Positions 31,465-43,778 are shown, numbered from the stretch's first letter. The stretch: DNA of 64,000 bases from Nematostella vectensis (GCF_932526225.1 NC_064042.1:11233040-11297039), one strand, 5' to 3'. The notes: generated by a model from the sequence alone, not told the origin. Program-made: numbers and translations.

Positions 31465-31765
31465 CATGACCATATCCATACGGGGGGGGGGGGGGGGGGG
31501 GGGTGGATTGGGTGGATATCCACACCCCCTTTTTGAGTAAAAAAAAATCGAAAAGTCACTTTGTTTGAAGAAAATAAATGCCTGAGGGACAGGAGGTACT
31601 GTCTATTTTCCTTTGCCAGCTTGACTTTGCTGACGCGACAAATCCAATTCATCTTGAAGTATTGTATGATCTATGTAGCGACATATCAAGAACCACTGGA
31701 TCAGTTATAGGCCGTCTAGCTGGCCATTATCCACCCCCAATTTTAAATCCTGGATACGCCCCTGC
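31465..31765. mobile_element. Probable small DNA transposon with G-run end
   Basis: The right end TCCTGGATACGCCCCTGC is the complement of GCAGGGGCGTATCCAGGA, the end type of the other CAG...CTG elements. The left side has CATATCCATACGGGG followed by a long G run, a possible decayed partner. No clear target duplication is visible. Confidence 0.55.
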
Positions 31766-31769
31766 ATAA

Positions 31770-33892
31770 ATCCGGTTGAATTTTGTTGAACGGGAGTCGA
31801 ATGGATTTTTATTATGTTGTAGCCGAGCACATAAATCATCATCCAACTCGCATTCTATTTATTTATAGCATATTCGAGTGTTACAACGGTCTGGAATGCC
31901 CGTGACATGTAATGCCAAACGGGAACATATGAACTGTCCTCAATTAATATTTTTCTATTTCGCATAATAAGACATGTTTAACTTAATTCACGGACGTAAG
32001 ACTTACACTTTATGGGTTAACTTGACATAACGAACAGCTAGTGGTAAAAAAATTTAAGATTGACACCTGTCAACTTGGACCTGTCAAAATGATTCTATCC
32101 TCATATGAATTAAGGCATTTCTTTGCTACGATTGTTAGCTAATGATGGACGATTGTGTACCATTTTATCGCAAATTCCGGTACTTTTGGTAGTTTAATAA
32201 ATGTTGCAGAATCGTCACACTAAAAGAATTCCATCTCCACCTGCTAATCCAAGCCAGTGACTGAGATACATTTCAATAAAATATCGTTAATAAGTTATTA
32301 GTAACGTTAATCGTGGGTGTTTTTTTTTAAGTTTTCTGGTGTATTTTCAATTGTAAGCAATAATAAATTAGTGGCTGATCGACATTCTTTAATTTTCAAG
32401 TGGTGAGGGAGGGGGAAGTAGGATATTGAAAATAAACCGTGTGAGCTAAAGAACTGAATAACTTTTTTTTAGAAATTCCATCAATTTTTCGCCATTGAGC
32501 TTGACTTCTCCCACATGTGTCAGAAGATTGTCAGATTGTAGATATAAATAAGCCTCTTCAGGGTGTGTAAGTGGAACGAAGGACATCCCGCGTCTGATAA
32601 ATTAGGCCTCCCGGTGGTCCATACAGCCGTCTTCGTTCTCTCAGTATTCTTGCCACATGTCATTTTAAAGACTGATGTGAGTGCTTCTTAAAGAAGATAC
32701 CATATTTGGTGCACGGCACTTTTTGATAAATACACCTATTTGAAAGTGTTACACCCAAGAATCCATTCGCTGTAACCTGCACTACGCTCATCTGAATCAC
32801 TCTGGATCTGAATCACTCGGAATCTGAATCACTCTGTATAGTACATAGAAATGAGAATGCCACGGCTTTACAAACCTGATTTTACGCATATTTGCTTTGT
32901 TATTTGCTACCACTGCGGATTTCGAGTGTAAACTTATATTTGAAATGGGTGTGTTTATATCTGTTTGCGATAAGTAAGAGGAATATGCATTAGGGTAAAT
33001 GCTAATATCTGGCATTTTATCTGTTATGACTATTGTCACGGAGGAAAATAACGCAATATAGAATAACATTATATTGGATAACCTTATATTTTTTTTAGTA
33101 AGTCGCCGACCTTTCCTGAAGTTAATGGACAGTCAAAAACATGTTTTGTTTAGTTAGACGATTTATCTTGACGAAAAGGAGGAGAAAAGTTAGGTCTGAG
33201 TTCACACAAGGTTTACCTTAAGTAGGCTTCAGACCTAGCCGTCGGTAGAATTAGATTTTAGTACATTTTAAGTCTTTGACTGCAAAAATGGTTGGAATGC
33301 TGTTAATCATATTAATCACGTGTGTCACTTGTCATGCGCACTAACAGTGTAACATGTTAGTGTGTGACATCGGTAGCCGTAGCAACATTGTAAACATTAT
33401 GTAAGTCACGGTAGCCCAATGATAACAAACCGACACACCCATGTGGGGTAGTTCGTTTCTCGGACGTCCATTGGCTAAGCCCTTATCGGAACATGTCCAA
33501 AAAGCTTACCCATGGCTGTCAGTGTCGGACTACCTAAGGGATCACGCCATAGGAGCATATAAAAAGGGTGCGTACCGAAGCCCCATTACACTTGTGAGTA
33601 GAGCTTGTAGGGACCTTAAGCAAGGACGACGGCGACGGCTCGGACAACGCGATCGAAAAAGATGTTTTCGCGCGTAGTGATCAATAATAATTTAATTGCA
33701 ATGGAATAAGCAAAACATTATAGTCAGAGAGAAATAAAAATAAACTAAGAACATTATTTCTAAAGCGGCGAACGTAATTATTGGACTTTACAGTGCAAAC
33801 GTCAGCGTCTTCAATTGACCGTGAAACGTCATAAATTCCGTTGAGAAAAGCCCCCAAAATCGCGACCTCGGCGAATCCAAAATCTTGTCTCG
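31770..33892. other. Gene-poor DNA
   Basis: No exon with family similarity. The frame at 33441-33677 (plus) is basic and unlike anything I recognise, and lies downstream of a CA/GT-rich stretch. A short triplicated phrase CTGAATCACTC occurs at 32790-32835. Confidence 0.35.
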
Positions 33893-33983
33893 TTTGGGAA
33901 TAGCGCGTAGTCAGACACAAGCTTTTGGGGCGGTTTGTATGGTTTTGATTGTTTGGTTTGATTGACTACGCGCTATTCCCAAA
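33893..33983. repeat. Perfect 21-bp inverted repeat with 49-bp loop
   Basis: Positions 33893-33913 (starting TTTGGGAATAGCGCG) are the exact reverse complement of 33963-33983 (ending CGCGCTATTCCCAAA). The loop contains GGTTTGTATGGTTTTG. It could be a foldback element or a cruciform-forming site. Confidence 0.9.
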
Positions 33984-34496
33984 GGAAGGAAGGAATTTTC
34001 GATTATGAGAGGTCGCGCAACAACGAATTTGACTATAAGGGCGAAGGGCCTAACCGAGCGCGGATAGAAAGTGTTCTTGCGAATTTGTACAAACGGGGAA
34101 AGGTTTAATTTTGAAACAATTATTTTCTTATTTACATAATTCACACAGATTGCCCAATATTCGATAACAAAATATTTCCGAATAAGAGCCGGCTAGCAGG
34201 CTAGCCCAAATGGTATTCATTCACATTTGTCGCATAAAATTCATGTGACAGGCCTTAATTAATACGACGTATATGCCAGGCCGCGCCACACACGATTTGA
34301 TTCGACTCGACGACACAAACTTGATTCTACAGCGATATATCTTCGCGATAATAAGTGTTTTTTTAGTTGCAATAGTGACACTGTTTTTTGACTTCACTGA
34401 TATTGTGTTGAGTACATTGTAGGTGATGAAGCTGGTATCTTGATAAAGTTTTTATTATTTAATCAAACGCAACAACGTTGATTCGCCTGTGCACTA

Positions 34497-34640
34497 CAGG
34501 GCCGTAGCAAGGGGTGGGGCACTGGGGGGCACGTGCCCCTCCAATATTTTCAAAAATTCTAAGGAAATGACCAGTAGGGGCGTGGTTTTGCCCCCCATTG
34601 TTTTCTTAAAGTTGCTCTATCCTGCCCCCCCCCCCCCCCA
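34497..34640. mobile_element. Partial CAGGGCCGTAGC-type DNA transposon
   Basis: The left end CAGGGCCGTAGCAAGG, followed by GGGGCACGTGCCCC, matches the complement of the right end of the element at 12350-12518. A C run follows near 34625. I could not find the other terminus. Confidence 0.65.
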
Positions 34641-34887
34641 ATAATTTGAAGCATGCTAAGGCTATTTACTAAGCTTTTAGTCTTCTCGGGTGCACTGGAA
34701 GCTGTTATTGCGCTAAGGTGAAGTTTGTCCCAGTCATAAGGAGAAGAAAAATATCAGCCTGGATATACTTGGCACTGTGTTGTTATACTGCGCCTCATTG
34801 AGTTGATGACATCCTGATGACATGGAATTGTCTCATAACAGTGGTAAAACCCCGAGGGCGGGGGGGGGGGGTTCTTCCCATGTCGAC

Positions 34888-35086
34888 TTGATAGGGATGC
34901 TCGTCGTATTTTTAGGGGTCAAAATCGGGCCTCAGGTATTTTTAGGGGGTATCCGAGAAAAAAAATAGGCTTTTCTCTTAGAAATGGTATTTTTAAGGCT
35001 CCTGAGGTATTGTTTAGGGTAGCTATTTTGGTCGTGCAGTTATTTTTTAGGTATTTTTCGAATTTCCGACGAGCATCCCTATCACT
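34888..35086. mobile_element. MITE-like element, inverted ends TGATAGGGATGCTCGTCG
   Basis: TGATAGGGATGCTCGTCG at 34888-34908 has its exact complement at about 35066-35086. Outside them a G run (34860s) and a C run (35101 onwards) also pair, with TTCTTCC / TTGAAGA beside them, so the true inverted ends may extend to about 34860-35120. The interior repeats GGTATTTTTAGG-like phrases. Confidence 0.8.
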
Positions 35087-36724
35087 TTTACCTTGAAGAC
35101 CCCCCCCCCCCCCCCCCCCCTTATGAAAACCTTTTGTCTGTTAAGAAAACAAGGATAATATAAGCTTTCAGACACAGCTGGGAAGAAGCCAATAGAAAGT
35201 AGCATTATTTTAAATGGGTGTATTCTCTCTTTCCAATTTATTTTATTGATAGTCTCTCCTATAAATCTTTTATTTTCAAGGGAATTCTGTGATATTTTAA
35301 ATAAACATGATTTCCCGCAATTTAACGCGGAAATTCTCGACGTGCACAACACTAGGGCGACAAAAAAGTGAAAAAATGAATGGAGCGGAATTCCAAATAT
35401 GTAAGTGAATGGTTTCTACAGCGTGCTTATTAACTACTTTATATATCAATGCACGCAGATGACGTACTCAGCAGCATTTCTACTTATTATCTGTTGTTGG
35501 CCTCATGCCAAGCGCAGGGGTAACCAAGCCCTCGACTACGCCCACAGACCAAGCGTGCCAAGATTCTGATCCTAGGCGCGGGTGTGGCTGGACTCAACGC
35601 CGCAAAAGTCTTAACTGACGCGGGTTTCGATGATTTCCTGGTCCTGGAGGAACAAGATCGGACTGGCGGGCGATTCAAGCAGGCGAGCGTGGGAGGAATA
35701 AAGATTGAGGAGGGGACTGGAAACTGGGTGCACTAAGTGACCGAGGAGGATCCCTCGTGGAAGCTGCCACAGAAGCACAAGCTCAACGGGAAATTCACCA
35801 ACTACAGAAATATCATATGAGGTATGGATGGCCTTATTACTTTTCTCAAACAATAGGTAATTCCAGCTATAAGCATGAGTGCGCACTCGACAAGTAAACT
35901 TCACCTCAAGTCTCAACTACCCTCATTTAGCGCGCGCTTCGTTTGGTGCGTGCGTTGCATTCTGGTAGTTGAGGTAGGTTTCTACGGTAATGCGCGCAAA
36001 CGCTTTTAGCTTGAATAGCCTATTGCTTACGAGTGCCCTCTCCCAATAGAAAGATCTTCGTTTCCTTGCATTATCTCTGTGACAACACATTCCCCTGAAG
36101 AAAAAACCTGCCATGCAGCTGTCTGGATTATAATATTTTTTGTACAATTTTCGTTATTTTACACAGGGGCTCACAAGCAGAGTAATAAAAGTAAAGGCAA
36201 CCATGGAAGAGATTGAGTCCTCTCACTCCGTGAGCAATTTGCCAAGACTCTTGACAGCAGTTTCTTGTTTCGATTTAATTCTTATTTACAGGAGGTTTAA
36301 ACGAAAAAGCTGATTGAGCTTAGCCATGTTTTCTTACCGTTTTTCTTTTGTTTTACTACTGTTGTATGTGCAATCTTTCTGATTAGGGACCAAAAAGGTA
36401 AAGATGTGACAAACAAGAAGACAATCGAGAGGTTCAACCCAGCGATGGATAGGGCGGAGACCCTTTCAAGTAAACGCAAAGAGGAAAGAAAGCCCGATAT
36501 GTCTCTTACAATCGGACTCTCCTTGGTCGGCTGGAAGCCCAGGAACCCTGTGGATAACGTCATTGAGTATCTGGGTGTGGACTTCGAAGACCCGGACAAA
36601 CCCAAGCTCGACTCTTTCTCGGCTGAAGTTCGTGGTAAAGACTTCTTCGTGGTTGACTCGAGAGGTTATGGGCACATTTGGAAAGAGATGGCCAGGGAGT
36701 TTGAGGACAAGATTATATTAAACG

Positions 36725-36795
36725 CATTTCCTTATAATGTAAAAAAAATTGTGGGGGCACATGCCCCAAGCGCCCCATCCCCTGCTACGGCCCTG
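36725..36795. mobile_element. Transposon fragment replacing the pseudogene's exon 2 splice donor
   Basis: From CATTTCCTTATAAT to GCTACGGCCCTG this matches the right part of the element at 12350-12518 (GTCATTTCCTTATAAT to GCTACGGCCCTG). It starts right after the LNA codons of exon 2. Confidence 0.8.
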
Positions 36796-37812
36796 CGGGC
36801 TCAAAATGTATGATCACGCTAAGTTCAAACTTGGTATTAAATAAATAATAAAATCCCACCAAACTACTTTCCAAAATAGCTAAGAATTCCATCTACACTA
36901 CATTAAAGGCAGCACAATCAAGTACAAATATTTTTTTTTAGATTTCTTTATTTTTTATCTCATAGAAGAATGAACGGCTCATTTTAACTCGATATGTTTA
37001 CAACAAACTAAGTCACAACGTAGCGTAATGTGTGATTTTCAGAAATATGATTCATGCCCCGCAGGGGAAATTGGAAATTCGCTGAGGGTTGGCTCTTTTA
37101 CTGCCAATTTCCAGAAAATATTTTTATTTACACAAACAGTGATATTGGCTCCTTCGTGGGGTGTAAAAATCCGGGTGTTGGGAATTTGGGGCGAGGACGA
37201 GGGACGAGGGTCTTTTCTGGAATAACAGTTTTATTTGTATGGACACCGGCTGTAACTATAATTGTGTGTGTCATTTTGAAATAACTTATTTGTGCTTCCA
37301 TTAATGCTCATGTAGTTTTGCTTAACTTCAATTTGTTTCTTTCTTGAAGATCACTTACTCAAATTCCTCAGTGACAGTGATGACAGAGGACGGCAGAGTA
37401 TCTGAAGGCGACTACGCTCTCTCTACATGTAGCACCAGCGTCCTTGCAAGAGACATGGTCAAGTTTAATCCCCCTCTGCCGGAATGGAAAATGAGGGCCA
37501 TCTACAAAGTCCCCATGCGCTTTTACACCAAGATCTTCATGACTTTTCCCACTGCTTTTTGTGACGATCACGAGTTCATCTTGTACGCAGACAGGAATCG
37601 TGGCTATTACCCGATCTGGATGGAGCAAGATTCTACACATGACGGTCACTGGAGACGAGTCGCTAAAAGTCGAGGGTCGGAGTGATAAGCTGAACCAGAA
37701 AGAGATCCTTCGGGAGCTGAGGAATGTGTATGGGAAAGACATCCAAGAACCGACAAGTTAGTATTATTTAATGGGGGCGTTTTAGTGATATAGAAAATGA
37801 ATGAATGGTAGC

Positions 37813-37934
37813 CAGGGGCGGATGTAGCTTTACGCTAAAGGGTGGTATTATTATTTTTTAGTTATATATGGATTTCTGGCAGCTAAAAGGGAGGGTTTAA
37901 ACCCCCTAAACCCTCCCCCTAGATCCGCTACTAG
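37813..37934. mobile_element. 122-bp DNA transposon with target duplication GTAGC
   Basis: The ends are CAGGGGCGGATGTAGC and GATCCGCTACTAG. GTAGC is present at 37808-37812 and 37935-37939. It lies in intron 3 of the oxidase pseudogene. Confidence 0.85.
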
Positions 37935-37974
37935 GTAGCTACAAGTATCAAATAAAAGTGATATTTGCTACATC

Positions 37975-38165
37975 ACCATCATCAACCTCATCATCATCAC
38001 CACCACCACCACTAATTTGTCATCAATAGTGCCATCACCAACCTCATTATCAACACCACTTTATCAATATCAACACTAACGACGTCGTCAACCCGTCACT
38101 GCAATGTTATCATCATCACCTACATCATCAATAATCTAGCTGATACATTCCATTACCCTCATAAT
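37975..38165. repeat. CAT/CAC-rich trinucleotide stretch
   Basis: Imperfect CATCATCAC/CACCAC triplets in intron 3 of the oxidase pseudogene. Confidence 0.8.
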
Positions 38166-39062
38166 GACCACCACTGTTTTTATTGTTTATATATTTCTTC
38201 CATTTCTCTAATGTTTATCATTCCGCAGACATTTTCTACAGTAGATGGTCACGCAACAGGTTCACTCGCGGATCCTACCCTAACGTGATGGTCGGCACAA
38301 CCTCTGAAGACTTCGATAACCTCCAAGGCTCTGTCAGACGCCTGTACTTCGCGGGTGACGCCACGAGCGAGGACTGGTGGGGCTTCGCCCAGGCCGCTTA
38401 CCACCAGGAGGAGAAATGCCCGGGAGATCCTCATGTGTGTATCAAGGGTCCATTCTGCCCCAAGTACATCCCCAAGGCGAATGTTGTACAGGCAGTGACT
38501 CTGCCACAATATGCCTCGCCGCGATCTCTTAGTACAGTGGAGTCTCGCATCCACTCGGATAACTCGACCTTCCCGCTACTTCAAACCATGTTTTGTTCCC
38601 TTGAGGGTTCGAGTAAAAAGGGTTCCCTCTGTAAAACCTGAATGCCGGAATATCTAAGAAACAATAACTACGTAATAACCTGACAGACTGCCTGAGCTGA
38701 TACGACTCAATGATGCCCTTTAAGTTGATTTCAAAACGAGAATGTTGCAGCAGCAATAAACCTAATTTTTAATGATGATTGTAATGATTCAGCAACTTGA
38801 TTGGTGCGGCATGGGTTGATCAAAGATTTCTTTAGGGTCGGAGGCCGCCATCCCAAGTTTTTCATTTCTCTTCCGTCCATTTTTTCCCCCAAAATTTCAA
38901 CTTTAAGGCAGGTAGTTTCGATTCGATGAATTTGGGGAATGATCGAAATGAGATAGATGGTTATTTCGAGATTTCTTCCCAAAACTCATCTTAATATTGA
39001 ACTCCAGTGGTGAGGTGTGGCTTACAAGAACTCGTTAAATATTGGTAAATAACCACAGACAC

Positions 39063-39068
<6 letters not shown>

Positions 39069-39094
<26 letters not shown>
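39069..39094. repeat. (AG)n microsatellite
   Basis: About 13 perfect GA dinucleotides. Confidence 0.95.
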
Positions 39095-39099
<5 letters not shown>

Positions 39100-41589
39100 T
39101 TTTTTAATGAGGGATTCACTTAATATCACAATGATAATGTACGCATGGCCCTCAACAGAAACAAAATTAATAAAAGCTATTTACAAAACTGTTTACAGCA
39201 AAATCTTTGACGAAACTATTTACAATAACAATCCTTTGCTGATTTATAAACTTATTTACAGAGTTGTGATGTATTCTCTTAGTTTTGCGGAGAAGGCGGT
39301 GATTGACTTGGCTTGACTTGACTTGACTCAGCTCAACTCACACGGGCCCACCCGGTCCCACCCGGTTTCATATTATTTCGAAAAAAAAACAGTAAACTTT
39401 TATTGCGAAAGCCATTGTGTAGGAAATGCCACAGTCATCATTTTCTAAACAAGGTAGTTGTTCTGGCTAAACAGCTTATATTAAGTTCCCTACAGAAGAC
39501 TCATTTTCGGCGCGATTTCGTAAATTTTTCGGATTTTATTATTTCAGATTCCGCTAGATTCACTCTTCTTGGAAATCAAATTATCTTTTGTCATGCAAGT
39601 TAAAAGGAAGCAATATTTTTTATATTAAAATAAAAAATCTCGAAATCTGCGTGATGAATTTTTTTCTAAACTTACAGTAACACCTAACAATACTCCAACT
39701 TGAAGCACACGAATTTTTGGCTTAAAACTGACCTGTCAAACTTCGCGATTGATTTTGATCTTTATTTCGCGCCAAAATTGTCCTCGCCAAAGTTGCACGA
39801 CAGAACTGAGATCCCGGGTTGTGCATTTCGTACAGATATCTCTATTCTATGAGATAGCTTACTGTGAAGATGTGAACACTGAAAGAAACACTCTATACTA
39901 TCTAAAGTACGGAAGAATATAAAAAACCTGCTACGGGTATATATTTTGAAGAGGAAATTTGTCAATCTATAAAAAAACTATAGATAAGAATCATATAAAA
40001 CACACATAACCCCCTCTCACTGAAAAAAAACAATGTTATCAAAAAGTTTGCAATTAAACAGTTTTTTTTACAGTTATTTCGCACGGTTTTTTTTGTTTAC
40101 GTGTTTTAGATTTTTCACTGGACTTGGGGTTCTCAAGCCCAACACCCACCCCCGCTATCCAGCATCTCTCTGAGTAAAATGCGACTTAGAACATGACGGG
40201 TTTTTGTTTTGTAGTTTATGTATTTTTTATTTGAAGGAATCGAAACGGTTAAACGGGTGGAGTCTAGAAAAAGAGTTCAAAGGCGGTAGCATAACCAAAA
40301 TGGAATAGAAAAGGAGATATCTGTATGAAATGCACAAACCGGGATGCATGGGATCTCAGTTTCGCTCGTGCAAATTTGTCACATGTGAAACAAACAAGGC
40401 AGCTCGTCGATTACCATGTGTGACGCTGTCGTGAGATTCGTTTGAAGCGCGTTTATATCCTCAACTTTTGATGCTAGTTTCTCATAAAAGCAGGTTCGAC
40501 ATGCAACTGCATTTAGCAAGTACTTTCGGTAAGGCCTATTTTAGCCATAGCGTCGGGTAATAGTTTAGAAGAGGGGCGGCTTGGGCTCAAATGTTGAAAA
40601 GGAATAGATTCTTTAGTTTTCAAATTATCTTAATAAAAATACTCTCGAATTGACCATCTGTAATTTATTCTTGTGCAACACTGGTCCTTTTGCCCCTCTC
40701 ACACAAGTTGCCTTAGGGTGTGGACTTAGCAGGGGGTGTAAATTCGGGGATGGATCTTTGTAGGCAAGAGTGCATTTATTTTTTCAAAGATTGCGAGGAC
40801 AATTTTGGCGTAAAATAACGATTCATCAATCGCGAAGTTTGACAGGTCAGTTTTAAGCCAAAAATTCGTGTGCTTCAAGCGGGAGTATTGTTAGGTGTAA
40901 CTGTGAATTTAGAAAAAAATTCATCGCGCAAATTTCGATATTTTTATTTAATGTAAAAAAATTGCTTCCATTTACCTTGCATGAAAAAATGAATTTGATT
41001 TCAAACAAAAGTGAATCTTGCGGGATCTGACCAAAGCATAGATGTATTAATAAAATCTGAAAAATTAACGAAAATCGAGCCGAAAATGAGTCTTCTACAG
41101 GGAACTTAGTAAAAGCTGTTAAGCCAAAACAACCTCGGCGCGCCACCGATTTTCACCAACTTTCCTCCCAGAGCTTCCTGTTTCGAGCTTTCTTTGTGGA
41201 AGAAAGGAATGATCGAGTAAAATAACACGCGTCAAAAACTTAGCTCCAAAAAAAACAGAACTAAACCCGCTTTCTTTGACACTCCTTATAGCAAAATCGC
41301 ATCTTAATAGTGATCTACTGATCTGCAGTGCATGATTTCCATGATCAGTTTTTCACCTCACATTCACAGAGACACCATTATGCCAGAGAAGGGATGCGTG
41401 GGCTCAGAAAACCAGATCGTGGGCTCAGAAAACCAGATTTTCTCTTGCAACCCCCTCCTTCTCCCAAACACGGGGAAAAATTCTTCCAGCCATTTGATTT
41501 AAAACTTCACTCACGCTCTTTGTCTAGCTTATGCCATTTTGCAACTGACTTTCTCCCTATCTTATTTAAAACGACCACTGACTACGGGC

Positions 41590-41843
41590 TTAAAGCCGCA
41601 TTGTCACCAGTTTACTTCCGGGCCATCACCAAACAATATCCGATGATTTTTAATGGATAACGCGATAAATATTTCAAAATATTGAACGCGGTGTGTCTAT
41701 TGGAAGTTTCTTTGAGGATGTGATTGATAATTTAGAGCGGATGGCCTGTTAAATATCTTGGATTCTAATAGATTATTTTGTCTTTTAACGGTTGAGGTTT
41801 CCGTCGGACCTCCGGAAGTAAACTGGTGACAATGCGGCTTTAA
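41590..41843. mobile_element. TTAA-flanked MITE, second copy
   Basis: The same ends as 24193-24438 (AGCCGCATTGTCACCAG), flanked by TTAA on both sides. The other arm of the inverted duplication retains one TTAA and lacks the element near 45655, so insertion followed the duplication. Confidence 0.92.
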
Positions 41844-42719
41844 TAAAACTCTTATCAGCTTTGTGGTTGAACAGCTCTCATGTATGCAAGGCTTCTTGCT
41901 TTGGCTGTAAGCTTTAACTTGGCGAATATTTAGATTTACTGTATCCTCGTGATGTTTACTAAAACATAGTGGGCACGCAAAAGGGATTCGCCGCTATAAA
42001 CGTAAAATCGGTTAAACGTAAAAAAGGTTAAATGATTGGTGGCGATCCATGAATTAATAAATAAAGAGATTTTTAATTAAAACAGATGAGATGAGGCGAA
42101 GGGCTTTTTAAATGGACTTATTAGAAAACCAATTTCACAAAATGTGCAAAATAACAAGATAAAATATAAGATTGCGTTTTGAAATATTCTGAGGAATAGG
42201 ATTTGTAGAAAAGTCACCCACAACAATTGTGGAAACAGTATCGAGAAAAGTAAAACATTTTCTTTCGTTTGACAATGTTTTTTCAATAAAGGCGGTATCA
42301 CAATTTGTTTGTACAGGATCGAATTCATTCTAAAATAATAAATGAATATGGAAACTTTATTTGAAAAACACAAGTATCGGGTTGTATTTGCGAATATGAT
42401 TAAGGCAAACCAAACATATCATCTAGATTAAACAAAATAGAATGCGAAAGACAAGACCTTTGGCCTTAGTAGAAAAATAGCATCTACACGCTATTCACAT
42501 TTCATCCTCACTCACTCAAAGCGCTTAGGGGGAATTGTATTACTTTGGGTAAGCGATTTTAGGTTGGGGTTATGGTTTTATATCGTCTGCTTTACTAAAT
42601 TATCCGCGGGAACACCAAAGTGATAGCCATTGCGCAATACACGTGCTCACCATTAAAAACAAAAGCAACGATTAGTACAAATCTAAGTAAGCCTTCCGAA
42701 ATAAACTCATTGTTCTATT

Positions 42720-43778
42720 CTAATTGCCTTTCTCGTGAAAGTTGAGGTTTCCTCTTTCTTGACGGAGCTTTTCACTCAAATATAATTTTCTATAGTGAAT
42801 ATATCTTAGAATTCGATCATCGAAAGCGTCCCCACAGCATGTTATTTCGTTAAATGTTGAATCATTCCAATTCGAGATACTCCATCGGGTCTTTCGGGAG
42901 GAACTACAACCCCGAATTTGAGCCGGCATAAGTCCAATCGCATTTGCTATAACCCCAAGAAATGCATCTTCGACTGCAAAGGCTCTACGCTTTGCCACTT
43001 CCTCTAAAATTGCCGGAAGAACCGGCCTTGATAATAGGTAGAACGCTCCTCTGCAGTACGGGGGGTAATAACTTGGCTCATATACGAGCGGACTCACACT
43101 GTATTTAGCCCATGGCCACCGTAATACGGTGTTATTGTTAACTACTTCCCCCGCATATAATCTTTGGGGAGAGCCTATTTCTTCTACCCATTCCACAACT
43201 CTTGGAATATTCAGAAAAACGTCCTCGTCTGCTTTGAATACGTACTTGCAGCGCTGAGTGCTAGCCCACTTTAAGCCGACAAAAACTTTAACAACCAAAT
43301 TTCTGTACGTCTCCTCAAAGCTACCGATGAGCAAGTCATTTTTTTCGGAATGTTCTCTTCTCAGGGCAGAATCCACATGTCCAAGTCCGCCCAAGACAAA
43401 AACTAGCTTGACCTTCTTATCAGATTTTCCTTTGCTGTCTGTTGATGTTATTGACCCCCATGTTTCGCGAATCGCCTGCCTTTGAATGAATGACTCGGGG
43501 GTCGAAAGGACTAACACAATCAAAAACAGATCTTGAGAGTTCATGCGAGGCCCTAAAACTGGATCTCTGAGCGACGCACCTACGTCCAGTTCGTAGTTAT
43601 AATCTAGCAACATACTCCTAATCAGTAAAAGCACTAGAATGCCCATAAAAACCCTGATATACCGAATGCGAAACTTTGGTCGTATCATCATCGCAGCATC
43701 ACGGCAGAAATAACATGGTGATTCTCCGAGCTCTGGACTGCGGCACATCCCTGGAGTGTCTTGCATTTTCGAAAACAC
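42720..43778 (-). CDS. Beta-1,3-galactosyltransferase-like enzyme (GT31), intronless
   Basis: The 352-residue frame is a type II Golgi glycosyltransferase of family GT31, which transfers galactose or N-acetyl-hexosamine from a UDP-sugar in beta-1,3 linkage. A membrane anchor spans about residues 41-57 (IRVFMGILVLLLIRSMLL). The catalytic region shows RQAIRETWG (100-108), KADEDVFLN with the DxD-type metal site (182-190), YCRGAFYLLS (241-250) and EDAFLG (270-275), in the order and spacing of the family. The first Met is at 43778, but MMIRP (residue 30) is an equally plausible start just before the anchor. Intronless genes are common in this family. The acceptor sugar is not predictable. A fragment of its 5' end is duplicated at 45385-45625. 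Confidence 0.92.
   Translation of the reverse strand: MFSKMQDTPGMCRSPELGESPCYFCRDAAMMIRPKFRIRYIRVFMGILVLLLIRSMLLDYNYELDVGASLRDPVLGPRMNSQDLFLIVLVLSTPESFIQRQAIRETWGSITSTDSKGKSDKKVKLVFVLGGLGHVDSALRREHSEKNDLLIGSFEETYRNLVVKVFVGLKWASTQRCKYVFKADEDVFLNIPRVVEWVEEIGSPQRLYAGEVVNNNTVLRWPWAKYSVSPLVYEPSYYPPYCRGAFYLLSRPVLPAILEEVAKRRAFAVEDAFLGVIANAIGLMPAQIRGCSSSRKTRWSISNWNDSTFNEITCCGDAFDDRILRYIHYRKLYLSEKLRQERGNLNFHEKGN

Larger units (their letters stand above)
35459..38640 (+). pseudogene. Flavin polyamine-oxidase-like pseudogene, four exon remnants
   Basis: Exon 1 (35459 to about 35822) has a signal-peptide-like start MTYSAAFLLIICCW, then in another frame ILILGAGVAGLNAAK (FAD-binding GxGxxG) and GGIKIEEGTGNWVH followed by TAA (35734-35736). 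Its 3' end (FTNYRNII) is one base out of phase with exon 2 (36390 to about 36724, KKTIERFNPAMDRA to EDKIILNA). Exon 2 ends in a transposon fragment instead of a donor. Exon 3 (37350-37756, ITYSNSSV to IQEPT) shifts frame near 37627, between YYPIWMEQ and ILHMTVTGDES. Exon 4 (38229 onwards) has FYSRWSRNRF and RLYFAGDATSEDWWGFAQAAY. The family are FAD amine oxidases acting on polyamines. With one nonsense codon, three frame breaks and a lost donor, no full protein is expected. Confidence 0.85.
38690..41880. repeat. Left arm of inverted segmental duplication
   Basis: Blocks at about 38700-39000, 39362-39460, 41140-41345, 41500-41590 and 41843-41880 are found in reverse complement and reversed order at 46640 down to 45626. 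Examples are TTGATTGGTGCGGCATGGGT, AGCTTCCTGTTTCGAG and CATGATCAGTTTTTCACCTC with their complements. Within this arm, 39600-39780 and about 40800-41000 are themselves inverted copies (both carry GAAGCACACGAATTTTTGGC-like sequence). No gene is recognised in the arm. Confidence 0.85.

Noticed and set aside
31160-31540. 126-residue plus-strand open frame ending in a Gly run
   Set aside because: The tail comes from a poly-G run of a transposon end; the remainder has no family similarity.
33441-33677. 78-residue basic open frame on the plus strand
   Set aside because: No recognisable motif, no splice or neighbour support; could be chance.
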